Source: Paracyclopina nana
Lineage: Eukaryota > Arthropoda > Copepoda > Cyclopoida > Cyclopettidae
Assembly: GCA_019096065.1 (NCBI GenBank)
Contig: JAGUCH010000005.1
Span: 6,820,001 to 6,884,000 of the forward strand
Length of the DNA stretch: 64,000 bases
Direction: 5' to 3'
Part shown: positions 1 through 10,390 of the stretch, in pieces
Layout of the letters: each line of letters starts with the position of its first letter
How positions within the stretch are numbered: the stretch's first letter is position 1
Program-made: the position numbers and the translations under genes
Notes under the pieces: model-generated
Told to the model about the DNA's origin: nothing
The model's input: the letters and a program-made list of their open reading frames with translations, nothing else
The model's database searches: none

Positions 1-740
1 AAGAACATGATTGAAACTTTTTCCTTTGAGGACATTTTGCACTGTACTCTCTGAAATGGTGCCAAGTGAAAACTTCTTGTTGATCAAATGATTGATAGTT
101 TCAACAATGACCATGGAGTACCAAATGACATTGTTGGCGCCATTTTCTTGGTTGCTGTACCAAATTGGTGAGAGGGGATTGTCAAATCTCATTTTCAGGA
201 CTTTTTTGAATAGTCCACTTGTAACACCTTCAGCAATGTCTTTTCTGACCTTTACTCCAATTTGAGTTTGATATTGAAAAGTAATTAGTTCTGAATGGAG
301 TTACCTTTGAGGTCCTCTGACAAGCCTCATCTCCAAAACATGTGAATTCCACAGCGTTCAAGAGTTTCTCCAAATATCCCCAATTGTCTGCTGGTTGCTT
401 TGGGTCTGGACAAACTGTCACGGTTGGAAATTGGACCAACTTGATTGGAGCCGAGATTGAATCGATGGTTGTGATGACCGGACTCTCAGACCAGCTAATC
501 ATGACATTGTGTATCATCATAGCTGCTGTAGAAAAGCCTCCACAAATGATCAAGACCTGATAAAATAAAATCATACTGTTGCCATAAATATATTTCAAAA
601 GGTTTTTTTACCCAAATGACTCTTTGGCAAATGTTACTGCTTGAGTGGACATATCGAAAGCCATGCACAGTTGTTGCTTCTAAGTACTGATCCATGATTG
701 TGGTGGCCAAAGTATTCAGAGCTGAATGCTTGGACTTCAT
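1..740 (-). CDS. DEG/ENaC (pickpocket/ASIC-type) sodium channel, N-terminal part, cut by window edge
   Basis: Three exons join in phase 0: 740-612, 556-305 and 249-1, the last running off the window. Both introns are 55 nt with GT..AG ends. Seen in the protein: an N-terminal cytosolic HG motif (TTVHGFRYV), a first membrane segment (VLIICGGFSTAAMMIHNVMI), then the extracellular start with TTIDSISAPIKLVQFPTVTVCP, which is the post-TM1 signature of degenerin/epithelial sodium channels. The HG motif controls gating in this family. The chosen ATG at 740 is the first in frame; an in-frame TAA lies upstream at 779-777. The second membrane segment and the selectivity filter lie outside the window, so subtype and ligand cannot be told. 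The protein would sit in the plasma membrane as a homo- or heterotrimer. Confidence 0.8.
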
Positions 741-761
741 CGCAGAATTTAATTGGACCAA

Positions 762-1065
762 TACTGTATTGGACCATTACTGTCATCTTGACAACCCTAG
801 ATAAGCGAAGCCTTTGAACCCTTTGTGACCTTTTTATTGCTTTCTTACCATTAACTCAAGCCCAGTTTTTGAATGCTCCAATTACTAAAAATGCTTCATT
901 TACTGAATGACCCTATAAGCTTAAAAATTATTTTTAAAATTAGACCCTTCACATTTGGTTGTAACTTATGTGCTGCAAAAATTGTTAATTTAAGTTGCAT
1001 GATTAAAATGAAATTTAAATAAGTAAAAATGGAATATTCATGTTGAGAGGTTGTGTGAGTTTTGG
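762..1065. other. Intergenic, divergent promoters
   Basis: This AT-rich stretch lies between the DEG/ENaC gene (leftward) and the NATD1-like gene (rightward). Apart from the TATA box at 1066, which belongs to the latter, I see no gene or repeat here. Confidence 0.5.
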
Positions 1066-1073
1066 TATAAAAG
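1066..1073 (+). promoter_or_regulatory. TATA box of the NATD1-like gene
   Basis: TATAAAAG lies 43 bases before the ATG at 1109. A start site 25-30 bases downstream would leave a 5' UTR of only about 10-15 bases. Confidence 0.55.
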
Positions 1074-1108
1074 TTGCGCGTCTAAAACTAAAGAAAACAT
1101 AAACAAAA

Positions 1109-1420
1109 ATGGAACAACAATTGGCAAAAGTTGAGCATGATAGAACAGCTCACAAATTCAATGGCTTCAACCAAAATGGAGAAATTGTTGCCTTCTTGCA
1201 GTACTCAATTGAAGGCAATGATTTCAATTGTTGGCACACAGAAGTTCCCGAAAATCTAAGAGGTCAAGGCTTGGCTGGAAAATTGGCGGAAAAAGCAATT
1301 CTGGAATTGGCTCAACTTGATGACTCCAGTCACACTGTGGTATTAACCTGTGATTATTTGAAGCATTTTTATGCAAAAAATCCCCAACTTTTCAAAAAGT
1401 TGAGCAATATTCAAGCCTGA
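1109..1420 (+). CDS. Natd1: NATD1-like GNAT-fold acetyltransferase domain protein
   Basis: This is a single-exon 103-residue protein. The line VEHDRTAHKF followed by HTEVPENLRGQGLAGKLAEKAI matches the small YjdJ/NATD1 family of GNAT-fold proteins. The RGQGLAG segment is the acetyl-CoA pyrophosphate-binding loop (R/Q-x-x-G-x-G/A). The C-terminal part, LTCDYLKHFYAKNPQ, matches the family's conserved end. Length is close to the usual 95-115 residues. The substrate is unknown in animals, so only acetyl-CoA binding can be inferred. The start has a good context (caaaaATGG), a TATA box 43 bases upstream, and AATAAA at 1441, only 20 bases after the stop, making a very compact transcription unit. Confidence 0.85.
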   Translation: MEQQLAKVEHDRTAHKFNGFNQNGEIVAFLQYSIEGNDFNCWHTEVPENLRGQGLAGKLAEKAILELAQLDDSSHTVVLTCDYLKHFYAKNPQLFKKLSNIQA

Positions 1421-1867
1421 ATTTCCCGCTCATGAACATGAATAAAGTATTACACAATCTGCATAAGTTCACAAGAAAATCCTCAATTTTGACCCGTTTC
1501 CTAACTTTTTGACTATTTCTATACAGAGTTAGTAATCTGGCAACAGAATTGTTGCTAAAACAAGAGCTGTCAAGTTTGGCTTTCATCTTGATGTTTAGAC
1601 AGGATAAAAAAGGTAAGAAATTCAAGCCAGATTGGGGACACAATTTCAGGTCTGAATTCTAGCCTAAAGGCAAAATAAAATAGAAAAGATGTTGTAATCC
1701 GGATTTATAAATTATCTTAGGTAGAAATAACTTTTGTGTTTCTACTTCATTTTTAATCAAGTAAGTCTCTTTAGAAAGCTGCACTTTTTGGAATTTCTTG
1801 TGAGTAATTTTAATCATTAAAATAAAACTTTGTTATGACTTTCCAATACATACTTCACAATTCATTT

Positions 1868-2595
1868 GGATTTCTAGTGTGTTTGGATTTCTAGCATGAT
1901 TGACTTTCCAGCGTGATTGACTATCCAATTGCTTAACTTTCCTGCATGACACATTTTCCAGGATAATTGACTTTCCAATGTTTGATTATCCAGCATGATT
2001 GACTCTTCAGTACGTATGTTTAACTTTCCAACTTGACACATTTTCCAGGATAATTGACTTTCCAATGTTTGATTATCCAGCATGATTGACTCTTCAGTAT
2101 GTTTAACTTTCCAACATGATAGACTTTTCAATATGTTGGACTATCCAGCATGATTGACTTTCCAGAATGATTGACTTCCCAGTATGATTGACTTTCCAGC
2201 ATGATTGACTTTCCAGAATGATTGACTTCCCAGTATGACTGACTTTCCAGCATGATTGACTTTCCAGTACGCTTGACTATCCTGTTGTATGATTTTCCAG
2301 CACAATTAACTTTCCTGACTTTCCTGCTTGACTTTCCAACATTAAAGACTCTCAAAAATGTTGGACTATCCATCATGATTGACTTTCCAGCACGATTGAC
2401 TTTCCAGTGTGTTTGACCATCCTGTTTCATGACTTTCCAGCATGATTGACTTTCCAGCACAAACGGTTTTCCTGTATGATTGGCTTTCCAGCATGATTGA
2501 CTGACTTTCCAGCATGATTCACTTTCCAGCATGACAGACTTTCCAGTATCATTGACTTTCCACCATGGTTGACTTTCCAGCAAGATACATGATAT
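1868..2595. repeat. Minisatellite, 17-18 bp unit
   Basis: Imperfect tandem copies of TGACTTTCCAGCATGAT cover the interval and end just past the 3' end of the zinc-finger gene at 2610. The long open frames read through it are artefacts of a repeat lacking stops on one strand. 1447-1867 holds nothing I recognise. Confidence 0.85.
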
Positions 2596-2609
2596 CATCA
2601 AGTGTCACA

Positions 2610-2910
2610 CTATTTCCTCTTGAGTCCCACATGCGCACGTTTGATGTGAGTTGAAAGGTTGCAACTTTGGCCGTACTGTTTGTCACATAAGTCACATTTG
2701 AAAGGCTTCAGCTTGCAATGCACAGCATCCACGTGAACTTTGAGATCTTTTCTGCAAGCCCATTTCCTGCCACATGTGTCACATCCGAATGGCTTGACAC
2801 CTTCATGCACAACTTTGATGTGAGTCACAACCTTGCTCTTTTCACCAAACTGTTTGTCACAGTAAAAGCACGGAAATTTGCGCCCTTCATTTTCACGTGG
2901 TTTGACAGGT
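2610..2910 (-). pseudogene. Out-of-frame 3' fingers of the same zinc-finger gene
   Basis: In the frame not used by the 253-residue product, three more fingers are readable: one beginning CFYCDKQFGEKSKVVTHIKVVH, then CDTCGRKWACRKDLKVH and CDLCDKQYGQSCNLSTHIKRAH, ending at a stop at 2610. They follow the upstream fingers without any splice signal, so they are best explained as the original C-terminus, disconnected by the deletion near 2895-2910. Finger spacing and linkers (HEGVKPF, CKLKPFK) match the upstream part. Confidence 0.55.
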
Positions 2911-3586
2911 GACCGCTTTGCGTGTAGACTTTATCACTAGTGTCACACTTGTAGGTCTTCAACTGTTCATGAACCGAGTTGACATGGTCTTTTAATTCTT
3001 GCTTTGACACACATTTCTTGCTGCAAATGTCGCAAGCAAACGGTTTCACGCCTTCATGCACAATTTTGACGTGCTTTGAAAGAGTGCTCACATCGCCAAA
3101 ATTTTTGTCACAAATGTCACACTTGTGTGGCTTCAACTTTTGGTGCACCGAGTTGATGTGAACCTTGAGGGATCTTTTGGATACCAATTCTTTGCCACAA
3201 ATGTCGCAGGAAAATGGCCTCAATCCTTCATGCACAAATTTGACGTGTTTTGAAAGGCCATCTTTTCGGCCATAACAATTGTCACAAATGTCACAACGAA
3301 ACGGCTTCAATTTCTTATGCACTTGGTCCACGTGGTTCGCGAGCTCAAGGTTTGATCTGCATTTTATGTCACAAATGTCACACTGATGCTCACTGAATCC
3401 ACTGTGCATCATTTTTACGTGCCTTGAAAGGCCTGTTTTTTGACTGAATTGTTTGTCGCAAATGTGACACTGAAGAGACTCTTTTGCAATTTGCAAGCTT
3501 TTTTCGAGCTCATGCTTTGCTTCTTGGTGCTTTTTCAAAGCAATGCCAAGCTTGAACTTTTTCCCACAAAATTCGCACTTGTTCAT
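2825..3586 (-). CDS. C2H2 zinc-finger protein, truncated by a frameshift
   Basis: The open frame encodes 253 residues with eight finger units of the C-X2-C-X12-H-X3/4-H type. The start MNKCEFCGKKFKLGIALKK is shared with the two zinc-finger genes at 57.7 and 60.6 kb, fixing both the ATG and the family. Finger 8 reads CDTSD, so its second cysteine is lost. After HLSNHVK the frame runs out of phase into a non-finger tail (MKGANFRAF...) and stops. A further finger continues in another frame over the same bases and on to 2610. Against the family pattern about 7 bases are missing at the junction. It may encode a shortened nuclear DNA-binding protein or be a young pseudogene. Confidence 0.6.
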   Translation of the reverse strand: MNKCEFCGKKFKLGIALKKHQEAKHELEKSLQIAKESLQCHICDKQFSQKTGLSRHVKMMHSGFSEHQCDICDIKCRSNLELANHVDQVHKKLKPFRCDICDNCYGRKDGLSKHVKFVHEGLRPFSCDICGKELVSKRSLKVHINSVHQKLKPHKCDICDKNFGDVSTLSKHVKIVHEGVKPFACDICSKKCVSKQELKDHVNSVHEQLKTYKCDTSDKVYTQSGHLSNHVKMKGANFRAFTVTNSLVKRARL

Positions 3587-3661
3587 TCTTCGATTGCTGA
3601 GTCGCAGCTGACAAGTGAAGACCAGTTAAAATGCCGCACGCGTTTTTTGCTTTTGCGTAAA

Positions 3662-3705
3662 CAATTCAGCTATTTTCTGCTTTGTTGTGAGGAGCGCGCG
3701 CCGGC
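3662..3705 (-). promoter_or_regulatory. Promoter/5' UTR motifs shared by the zinc-finger genes
   Basis: On the minus strand this has GCCGGCGCGCGCT (3705-3693) and then AAAGCAGAAAATAGCTGAAT (3682-3663), about 80-120 bases before the ATG. Near-identical motifs in the same order precede the zinc-finger genes at 57721 and 60613. Confidence 0.5.
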
Positions 3706-3759
3706 AGACTGAGCGCTCGCGTTAAACGTAAACAACGGGTGCGCGCACATTTTACACCC

Positions 3760-4390
3760 TAACAATGGTGGTCGGAAACGAACAAAGTGGTCGTTTTTTA
3801 CTTTATTTGGTCGGGAAAAATTGGTGGTCGGAAAAGTGGTCGTTTTTGAAAATGAACAAAACTATCTAAAAATAGGCACTTTTCACCAAAATAGGGTAAA
3901 AATTTCAATTTTGACATGAATATTTTTTCTTGGCTGGAAAAGACTCGCCAAAAAGCTTGATCTCAAAAGAAATATATAAGTGAAACATTGACTTAGAAAA
4001 ACAGCAGCTTCTTGAAGAATCAGGCTTAATTTTTGCTCAGTGCTGGGACATCTAAATAAAAATTCCGATTTCATGTAAGACTTTCAGAAGTGACTAAACA
4101 CGATATTGACGCCCTCTAGCCGACTGAATGTATTTCTCAAAGTTTCATAATACATCTAAATTTGGAACTTGCTGGTTTTTCATCATAATTAACATTATGT
4201 TCAGTCTTCAATTTACAAATTGATTCTTCTATAGTCTACCTACTATGCTATGGCAGCAAAACATTGAGATGCTTGTTTTCTCCTCATTTTCCTTTTTAAC
4301 AGACCTATCCATTTTGTGACCTCAAGCACATTAAACTTAAGAGTGATGTAGAAGATTAAGCATAACACTTGAAAAGATTAGACCAAAGCC
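3760..4390. other. Intergenic, nothing recognised
   Basis: AT-rich sequence. Near its start two short direct repeats (ggtcg, gtggtcggaaa, gtggtcgttttt) occur around 3767-3848. No gene is visible. Confidence 0.4.
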
Positions 4391-4431
4391 ATATTTTTAT
4401 TCAAGGAAAATCAAAGGATTTAAGCAATGTG

Positions 4432-5325
4432 TTACTGATAGACTGGTATCAAAGAATCTTCTTTGCAAAATAGGCCTTTGATTGTTGCCTTGAGGCTTTG
4501 CCTCAACTTGGTGTGACTTAGTGCAACAAAGGCAGGAAAGACTCCATACAAGATCCACACAGCAATACTGACTAAAATGTAGTTCAGTTCATTCTTCCAC
4601 AAATCATAGGGAGCAGCAATGAACAGAATCAAGCACACCAGGACAATAAAGACAACCAAGGTCCTTAGTATGCTCACTTTGATTGGTTCTTCTTCTGTGC
4701 TAGCTTCATTGTTTCTGTGATTGTCATATTCAATTCTGAGATGAAGCAGGATTCCACAGAGGACCATCAGATTAGTTGTGAAAGCAACTGATTTGCCATA
4801 CATTTCAAGCATAGAAACTCCCAGGGTGAGCTTGCCTTCAGACATCATGGCAAAATACAGCAGTTTGGTTATGTCTTTCTTCATGCCAATGTCAACTACT
4901 ACAAAGATAGAGGATAGGAACCAGACGGTGAGTCTGGAGATCATCATGACCAAGGATTCATCCATGATGCCTATGGAATCCAGCTTGTGAAAAATGGTCA
5001 GGTATTTGATAATAAAGAAGAAAATGGTAGACATTCCCCAGGCAACTGTTGCTGTAGCCAAAAGTGGGAAAATCAAGCGAAATGTCTTTTCGCTTAATCC
5101 TGGATAAATCAGTCCTATGGCAGGTGGTATTTCAGAAGCCCAAGCAAAAATGATGAAAGTGTATGAAACTTCAATTATGCACTTGTCCACAAATGTTTGC
5201 ATACCAAGAGGTTTTTGCTTCAAATACCTGATGATTGAGCCAGCGAAGAAGGTTGCTGAGAAGCAAGTGATTGTAAAAGACCCAGACAAAATGAATTTGA
5301 AAGCCAAGTCCATTTGTTCTAGCAT
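4432..5325 (-). CDS. Intronless multi-pass membrane protein, possibly GPCR-like
   Basis: A single 297-residue open frame with a clean ATG (5325) and a poly(A) signal AATAAA at 4401-4396, some 30 bases after the stop. By eye there are about seven hydrophobic segments, near residues 8-30, 48-75, 82-108, 125-150, 178-200, 218-240 and 247-270. Short charged loops separate them (YLKQKPLGMQT, RIEYDNHRNNEASTEEEP) and the tail is basic (KLRQSLKATIKGLF). No DRY, NPxxY or transporter signature is visible. I do not recognise the family. Segment number and the lack of introns fit a lineage-specific receptor-like family of arthropods, but this is inference. Topology prediction and a structure search would decide. 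Confidence 0.6.
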   Translation of the reverse strand: MLEQMDLAFKFILSGSFTITCFSATFFAGSIIRYLKQKPLGMQTFVDKCIIEVSYTFIIFAWASEIPPAIGLIYPGLSEKTFRLIFPLLATATVAWGMSTIFFFIIKYLTIFHKLDSIGIMDESLVMMISRLTVWFLSSIFVVVDIGMKKDITKLLYFAMMSEGKLTLGVSMLEMYGKSVAFTTNLMVLCGILLHLRIEYDNHRNNEASTEEEPIKVSILRTLVVFIVLVCLILFIAAPYDLWKNELNYILVSIAVWILYGVFPAFVALSHTKLRQSLKATIKGLFCKEDSLIPVYQ

Positions 5326-5694
5326 TGTTTAACAATCCTGCCTGAATTGAGTTGGTGTACTAATGAAATCAACTCATGGGCTACTTCAAAAAGAGGAGAA
5401 AGCAATTTCTCTCTATTTTCTCTCCAGTGTTCACTAGAAACTGATCCATGTAGGGAATTAACATTCTTAAAAGCTTTTTTTCATACATCTGCCACTACAA
5501 AAAAACATCCATGTTTTCAGCTTTAGTTGCTCTTCTGATGAAAAAATTACACATCATGTCACTCATGAAGGCTTATTTGTCATCTTGCACAAGTAGATTC
5601 ACATCTAGGTATGCATTACATAATTTTTCCTGGGTAATAGCATGTTGTAGTACCAATTAGCAGTTTCACATTCCTTTTGCATCAGCATTCATTC
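5326..5694. other. Intergenic, nothing recognised
   Basis: AT-rich DNA between the 5' end of the membrane-protein gene and the 3' end of liprin-beta. No open frame or repeat worth naming is visible. Confidence 0.4.
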
Positions 5695-5699
5695 TTTAT

Positions 5700-8600
5700 T
5701 TAAGAGACTGCATTCAAATCAAAGGGGCACACCATGTCATCAAAATCAAAGTCATTGCTTTTCGATTTGTTTCTTCTGCGAAGAGTGAACTGTGACTTTT
5801 TGGCAGCTTTCACCTTGGCAGTGGCAGTGAGAGCTTGATAGTTTGGTCCAGACTCAGCCTCCCTTTTGGTCAGCATGACAGATTTGCCCAAGAGGTCACT
5901 GAAATGCAAGTTCAGATGTCTCCTTAGTAAAGTCTTGTGCGGGGGGATTGACAGTAAAGAAGCCAAGGTGTCTGAAGTAAACAAAGGCTCAAACATCAGC
6001 AAAGCTCCATGGACTCCAGAGCCCCTCAGGTTGGGAGCATATTCAGCCAGGTTGGCAGATCTCAACCAGTCCATGACATTGTTGTTGGTCCACAAGGCTA
6101 CTTCTTGCCTGAAAACAGCACATTCAGCCAAACCATTACACTGAAAACTTAGTTCTGTCTTACCCATTTTTCATGCTGTTGATGTCAAAGTTGTGCATTC
6201 TCAAGACTTGAATTCCCCTTTTGATTGAAAGGTGGTGGAGGAGATTTGTTATCTTAATGCCACACAATTCCTCTGTGGTGATGATGTTGAGTACCTTGAT
6301 GTCCATTTTGGCTTCAAGAAACCTCTCTTTGTACTGAGGAAGTCCAATGTCATCTAGCCAAGACAAGATCCAACCAGAGTCCAGGTGAGACTCAATCTTC
6401 TCTGGACCAAAGTAATTGGCATTCTTGGCCTTAATGGCCAATAAAAGCTTCTTTCGATGAAGACCATTCTTGATGCCTAGTTTGATTTCCAGGTCATGAA
6501 TGGACATGCTTAGTAAGTCTTGTCCACTTGAGCACACTTTGCTCACTTCTTGAGTGTAGGTGGACAATCCAAGGGAATCCATCCAAGCACACACTGAGTC
6601 CACACTCCAAGCAGGGAAAGGCTCAAGAGGTTCCTGAAATGTGCTTGGCATGGTATTGAGCCAAGAGATGGCTCTGCTGTTGCTGCTCTGCTCTTGGAAA
6701 GAGCTACCAGAGTTTGATCTTCTCATCTTTCCCCAAATCTTCTTGAGACCTTTGGTTGACTTTGATTTCTCTGGCTTGGCCTCAGTTTCAGCTGGCACTG
6801 AGTTGGCCAGGTTTGGAGCTGAGCCACTGTGGTTCAATTTGGGCTTGGACACAACCACATCAAAGTGAGTCTCTAGTGGTTTGTTCTTGGACCGCTTTGG
6901 CAATGTTGAATGGATGTGCTGAGCTGAGGGAGCTACATCAGTTGACTGCATGCTTCTACTCAGCTTCTTTCTCAGCTCCATGTTCTCCTTCTCAATGGCA
7001 GCTTGTCTCAGCTTGAGCTGAGCCAAGTCACTGAGCAGTTCCAGTTTCTTAGTCTCCAATGCTGACCTATTGATCATTTCCCTTTGAAGAATGTCTTCAG
7101 TCCTGCGAAGAACCTCCTTCTTGTCTTCAAGTAGCTTCTCCAAGTCTCCAATCTTCTCACTCTGAGAATCAACTTGGTCAGAGAGGACCACAACCTGAAT
7201 TTGAGCAAAACACATATTTATCTTGATATGAATATTGTGCCTCAATTGTCTCTAGATTCCATTCATGTCATTTATAATTTTATCTAAATTCTCTAAACAA
7301 TTTAAGTTATGAGCACTCACTTGAAGCTTTAAAGACTCCTTATCTGTTTCCAACTCTCTTATCATTTTGTCATCAAAATGAAGAGGCTGAAGAGCCATGC
7401 CAGAGCTGGGTGAAAAAGCTCGATGCTGGTGATTGCAGTTGCAATTATGCATTGACATCCTTTGATGCTGTCTGGCATAGCACAATTCATGCCCATTGCA
7501 GCAATCTGTAGGTAAATTATCTTTTTATGCTCAAAATATCAAAAAATTGAAAGATCTCACATACCCATCATCTGGTCCCTGTAGGGTAACATTTGTTGGC
7601 TGAGATTACCTCCATGGTAGCAGTGAACACAAGCAGATACAGAGCAGTGGCCAAAATTCTGATTCATATTTGGCTCTGAAAATTTTAAAAGCAATTCAAG
7701 TACCAGCATGGTTCAAGGAAATGATTGAAGTAAATACAATCTTAATTAAAGGTGCTATAATTACTTGATCAGGCAATTCAAGACTTGACTACCAATGAAA
7801 AACTAGATGAGCCTATAGAAGACTTGATGGCTTGGTCTACAGAATCAAGACTTGACTTGCCAAATCCAGACTTGACTTGCCATTCCAGACTTGACTAGCA
7901 AATTCCAGACTTGACTTGTCAATTCCAGACTTGACTTGTCAATTCCAGACTTGACTTGTCAATTCCAGACTTGACTTGTCAATTCCAGACTTGACTTGTC
8001 AATTCCAGACTTGACTTGTCAATTCCAGACTTGACTAGCAAATTCCAGACTTGACTTGTCAATTGCAGACTTTGTCTGCCTATTCCATATTTAGTCTTTC
8101 ATACAAAGATTCAGTCCCCCCAATTCAAGTCCAATTAAAGGTTTGACTCAATGACTTGACCTGCGACTCAAGCTCCAATGCTTGACCTGGCTAAATTACC
8201 TAGATGCTCATTAAGTGAGTCTGCTCCCGAGTCTTCATCCTCATCAGGACTGAGAGCATAGCCAGGCTGCAGAATATCATTGTTGTACTTCAGAGGTGAC
8301 CTCAAGTCCCTAGAAAAGTCCTTAAAGTCTCTTCTCCTGGGAGATTGGACTCTCCTCATATCATGCAGGTAATTGTGCTGTCTTTGAAAGTTTGGGAAGG
8401 CAGATCTTGGCTGGTGGGGTGGCAACGGCGGAGCACTGCTGCAGTTAGGAGATGGACTTTTGTACCTAAAGAAAGCAGGAATGTTGTGTTAATTTGACAG
8501 TTGACAAAGTGAACTTTTAATGAGTCTCAATGAGACATTTTTGCCTGCTATTTTGAGCTGAGGGCGAGCTGATGCGAGGTGGCAACGGAGGTGGAGATTT

Positions 8601-10384
8601 GGCCTGCTCACGCACTTTCCAACTAGGGTAGTTTCTGTCCACAGATTTGGCCTGACTGAAAAAGATGTCAGTTATTAATAGCAGACTTCCCCAGAAAATT
8701 CGAAAGTAATACAAATTCTTCTTGAAAAATACGAATTCATTTGGATAAATATTACTTATTCTTGAGAAATACAAATTCTTTCTAAACATGCAAATTATTT
8801 GAAAAAGTACGAATCGTTTTTAGAAATTACGAATTCTATCAAAAGTTACTAATTCTTTTGAAAATACATTTATTTTGGAAAATACGAATTTCTTTGGAAA
8901 ACGGCGAATTTTGTGGACAATACGAATTTCCCTGGAAAATACGAATTTCCCTGGAAAATACGAATTTCCCTGGAAAATTTTAATTTCCCTGGAAAATACG
9001 AATTTCCCTGGAAAATACGAATTTCCCTGGAAAATACAATTTCCTTGGAAAATACGAATTTCCCTGGAAAATACGGCTTAAAATACGAATTTTCTTGGAA
9101 AATACGAATTTCTTTGTATAAATACGACTTAAAATACGAATTTCCTTGGAAAATACGAATTTCTTTGGATAAATACGATTTTTTGAAAAATTCGAATTTC
9201 TAGCATGAATACGAATTTGTGCACTTTGTTGATGTATTCATTTTTTTCTTGTTTGCTTGTTTACCTGACAGCAGATTGTTGACTTCTGTCCATGCTGCTT
9301 TCTCTACTGCTGCTGAAACCACCAGCACTACAATCCATCAACTTTGGACTCAGCATCAATTCTCGCGATCTTCTATGGATCTTTTCCAGCTCCAACTCAC
9401 GTTCCTTGATTGTTTTTTCATCTAATAGCGGCCTTGAAGTCAATTCTTGTTGTTTTTGGAGTCGCTCCTTAGATCTGCTTTTCCGATTACTGGCTCCACT
9501 CCCGAAAAAGTGATGGGAAACCCTGAATTTGAGAAGAAACTTTTTTAAGCATGAGATGATGATCAAGAGTTTCCAAGTGATCTGGCATGACTTAAGTTTT
9601 ATGTGTCTTGACATTGTCTAAGTCACTTTAAGACAGGACTTGAATCAACTGATCTGATGACTTGAGTTATCTTGTGACTCGATTGACACTTCATGGGCCA
9701 CTTCATGACAGGACTTAAATGAGAACATCAGTTGACTTGAGTTTGTCAATGATGTTACAGGTCTTGAGTCTGTACAAGAATTGACTCAAGTCTGCCCAAG
9801 ACTTGAGTTGAGCTGCACGAGTCTTGATTTAAGTCGGTACAAGACTTGACATAAGTCTGCAAAAGACTTGATGTAAGTCTGTACTAGACGTAACTTAAGA
9901 GTATTTAAAAGACTAGAATTAAAAGTCTGTACAAGACTTGACTTAAGAGTCTGTACAAGACTTGACTTAAGAGTCTGAACAAGACTTGACTTAAAACTTT
10001 AAAATCCGCCCAAGAAATGACTTAAGTCTACTTGATAACAGCATAAGTCTGCCAAAGACTTGACTTAAGTCTGCCAAAGACTTGAATTAAGTCTGCCAAA
10101 GACTTGACTTAACTCTGCAAAAAAACTTGAATTAAGTCTGCCCATTAATTATTTAAGTCTGTCCGAGACTTACTTAATATTCTTCCCAAAACCAAAATTG
10201 AAAAATAGGCCTTCAATAGGCTTAAGGATTTCAAAATTTGTCTCTGTTTCGCCACTTACCGACTTCGTTCTTTTTTGCAGTCGCTGCTCTCCTGACCCAG
10301 ATTGACGTAATTGTGGCTTTTTTTGGGCCCCACAGGACTTTCGGTGCACAGTGGGCCACGGAGACCCTTATTTCTCCATTTCAG
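5700..10384 (-). CDS. Liprin-beta (PPFIBP-type scaffold with three SAM domains), 5' end not found
   Basis: Eight exons join with consistent phase: 10384-10260, 9522-9265, 8655-8545, 8465-8200, 7675-7565, 7505-7321, 7194-6164 and 6108-5700, about 831 residues. The liprin coiled coil (VLSDQVDSQSEKIGDLEKLL...ALETKKLELLSDLAQLKLR) opens the large exon. SAM1 is PAWSVDSVCAWMDSLGLSTY, SAM2 is SWLDDIGLPQYKERFLEAK and SAM3 is MDWLRSANLAEYAPNLRGSG. The end (TATAKVKAAKK...MVCPFDLN) matches the conserved liprin-beta C-terminus. Liprin-beta binds liprin-alpha and scaffolds synaptic and adhesion sites. Exon 8655-8545 seems to use a GC donor. AATAAA overlaps the stop codon at 5702-5700. Several introns are 55-79 nt, others hold minisatellites. 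N-terminal exons upstream of 10384 were not identified. Confidence 0.88.
7815..8100. repeat. Intronic minisatellite, 20-bp unit
   Basis: Near-perfect copies of AATTCCAGACTTGACTTGTC fill the liprin-beta intron between 8199 and 7676. Confidence 0.9.
8690..9215. repeat. Intronic minisatellite, 19-bp unit
   Basis: Copies of CTGGAAAATACGAATTTCC, best conserved at 8920-9080, fill the liprin-beta intron between 9264 and 8656. The long open frames here come from the repeat, not a gene. Confidence 0.9.
9640..10190. repeat. Intronic minisatellite, about 20-22 bp unit
   Basis: Imperfect copies of GTCTGCCAAAGACTTGACTT lie in the liprin-beta intron between 10259 and 9523. Confidence 0.85.
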
Positions 10385-10390
10385 CTAAAT

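Noticed and set aside
2128..2601. 157-codon minus-strand frame rich in GKSIMLESQ
   Set aside because: Translation of the TGACTTTCCAGCATGAT minisatellite.
7815..8100. Possible CRISPR array (regular 20-bp repeats)
   Set aside because: There are no spacers; units are directly adjacent, and the context is a eukaryotic intron.
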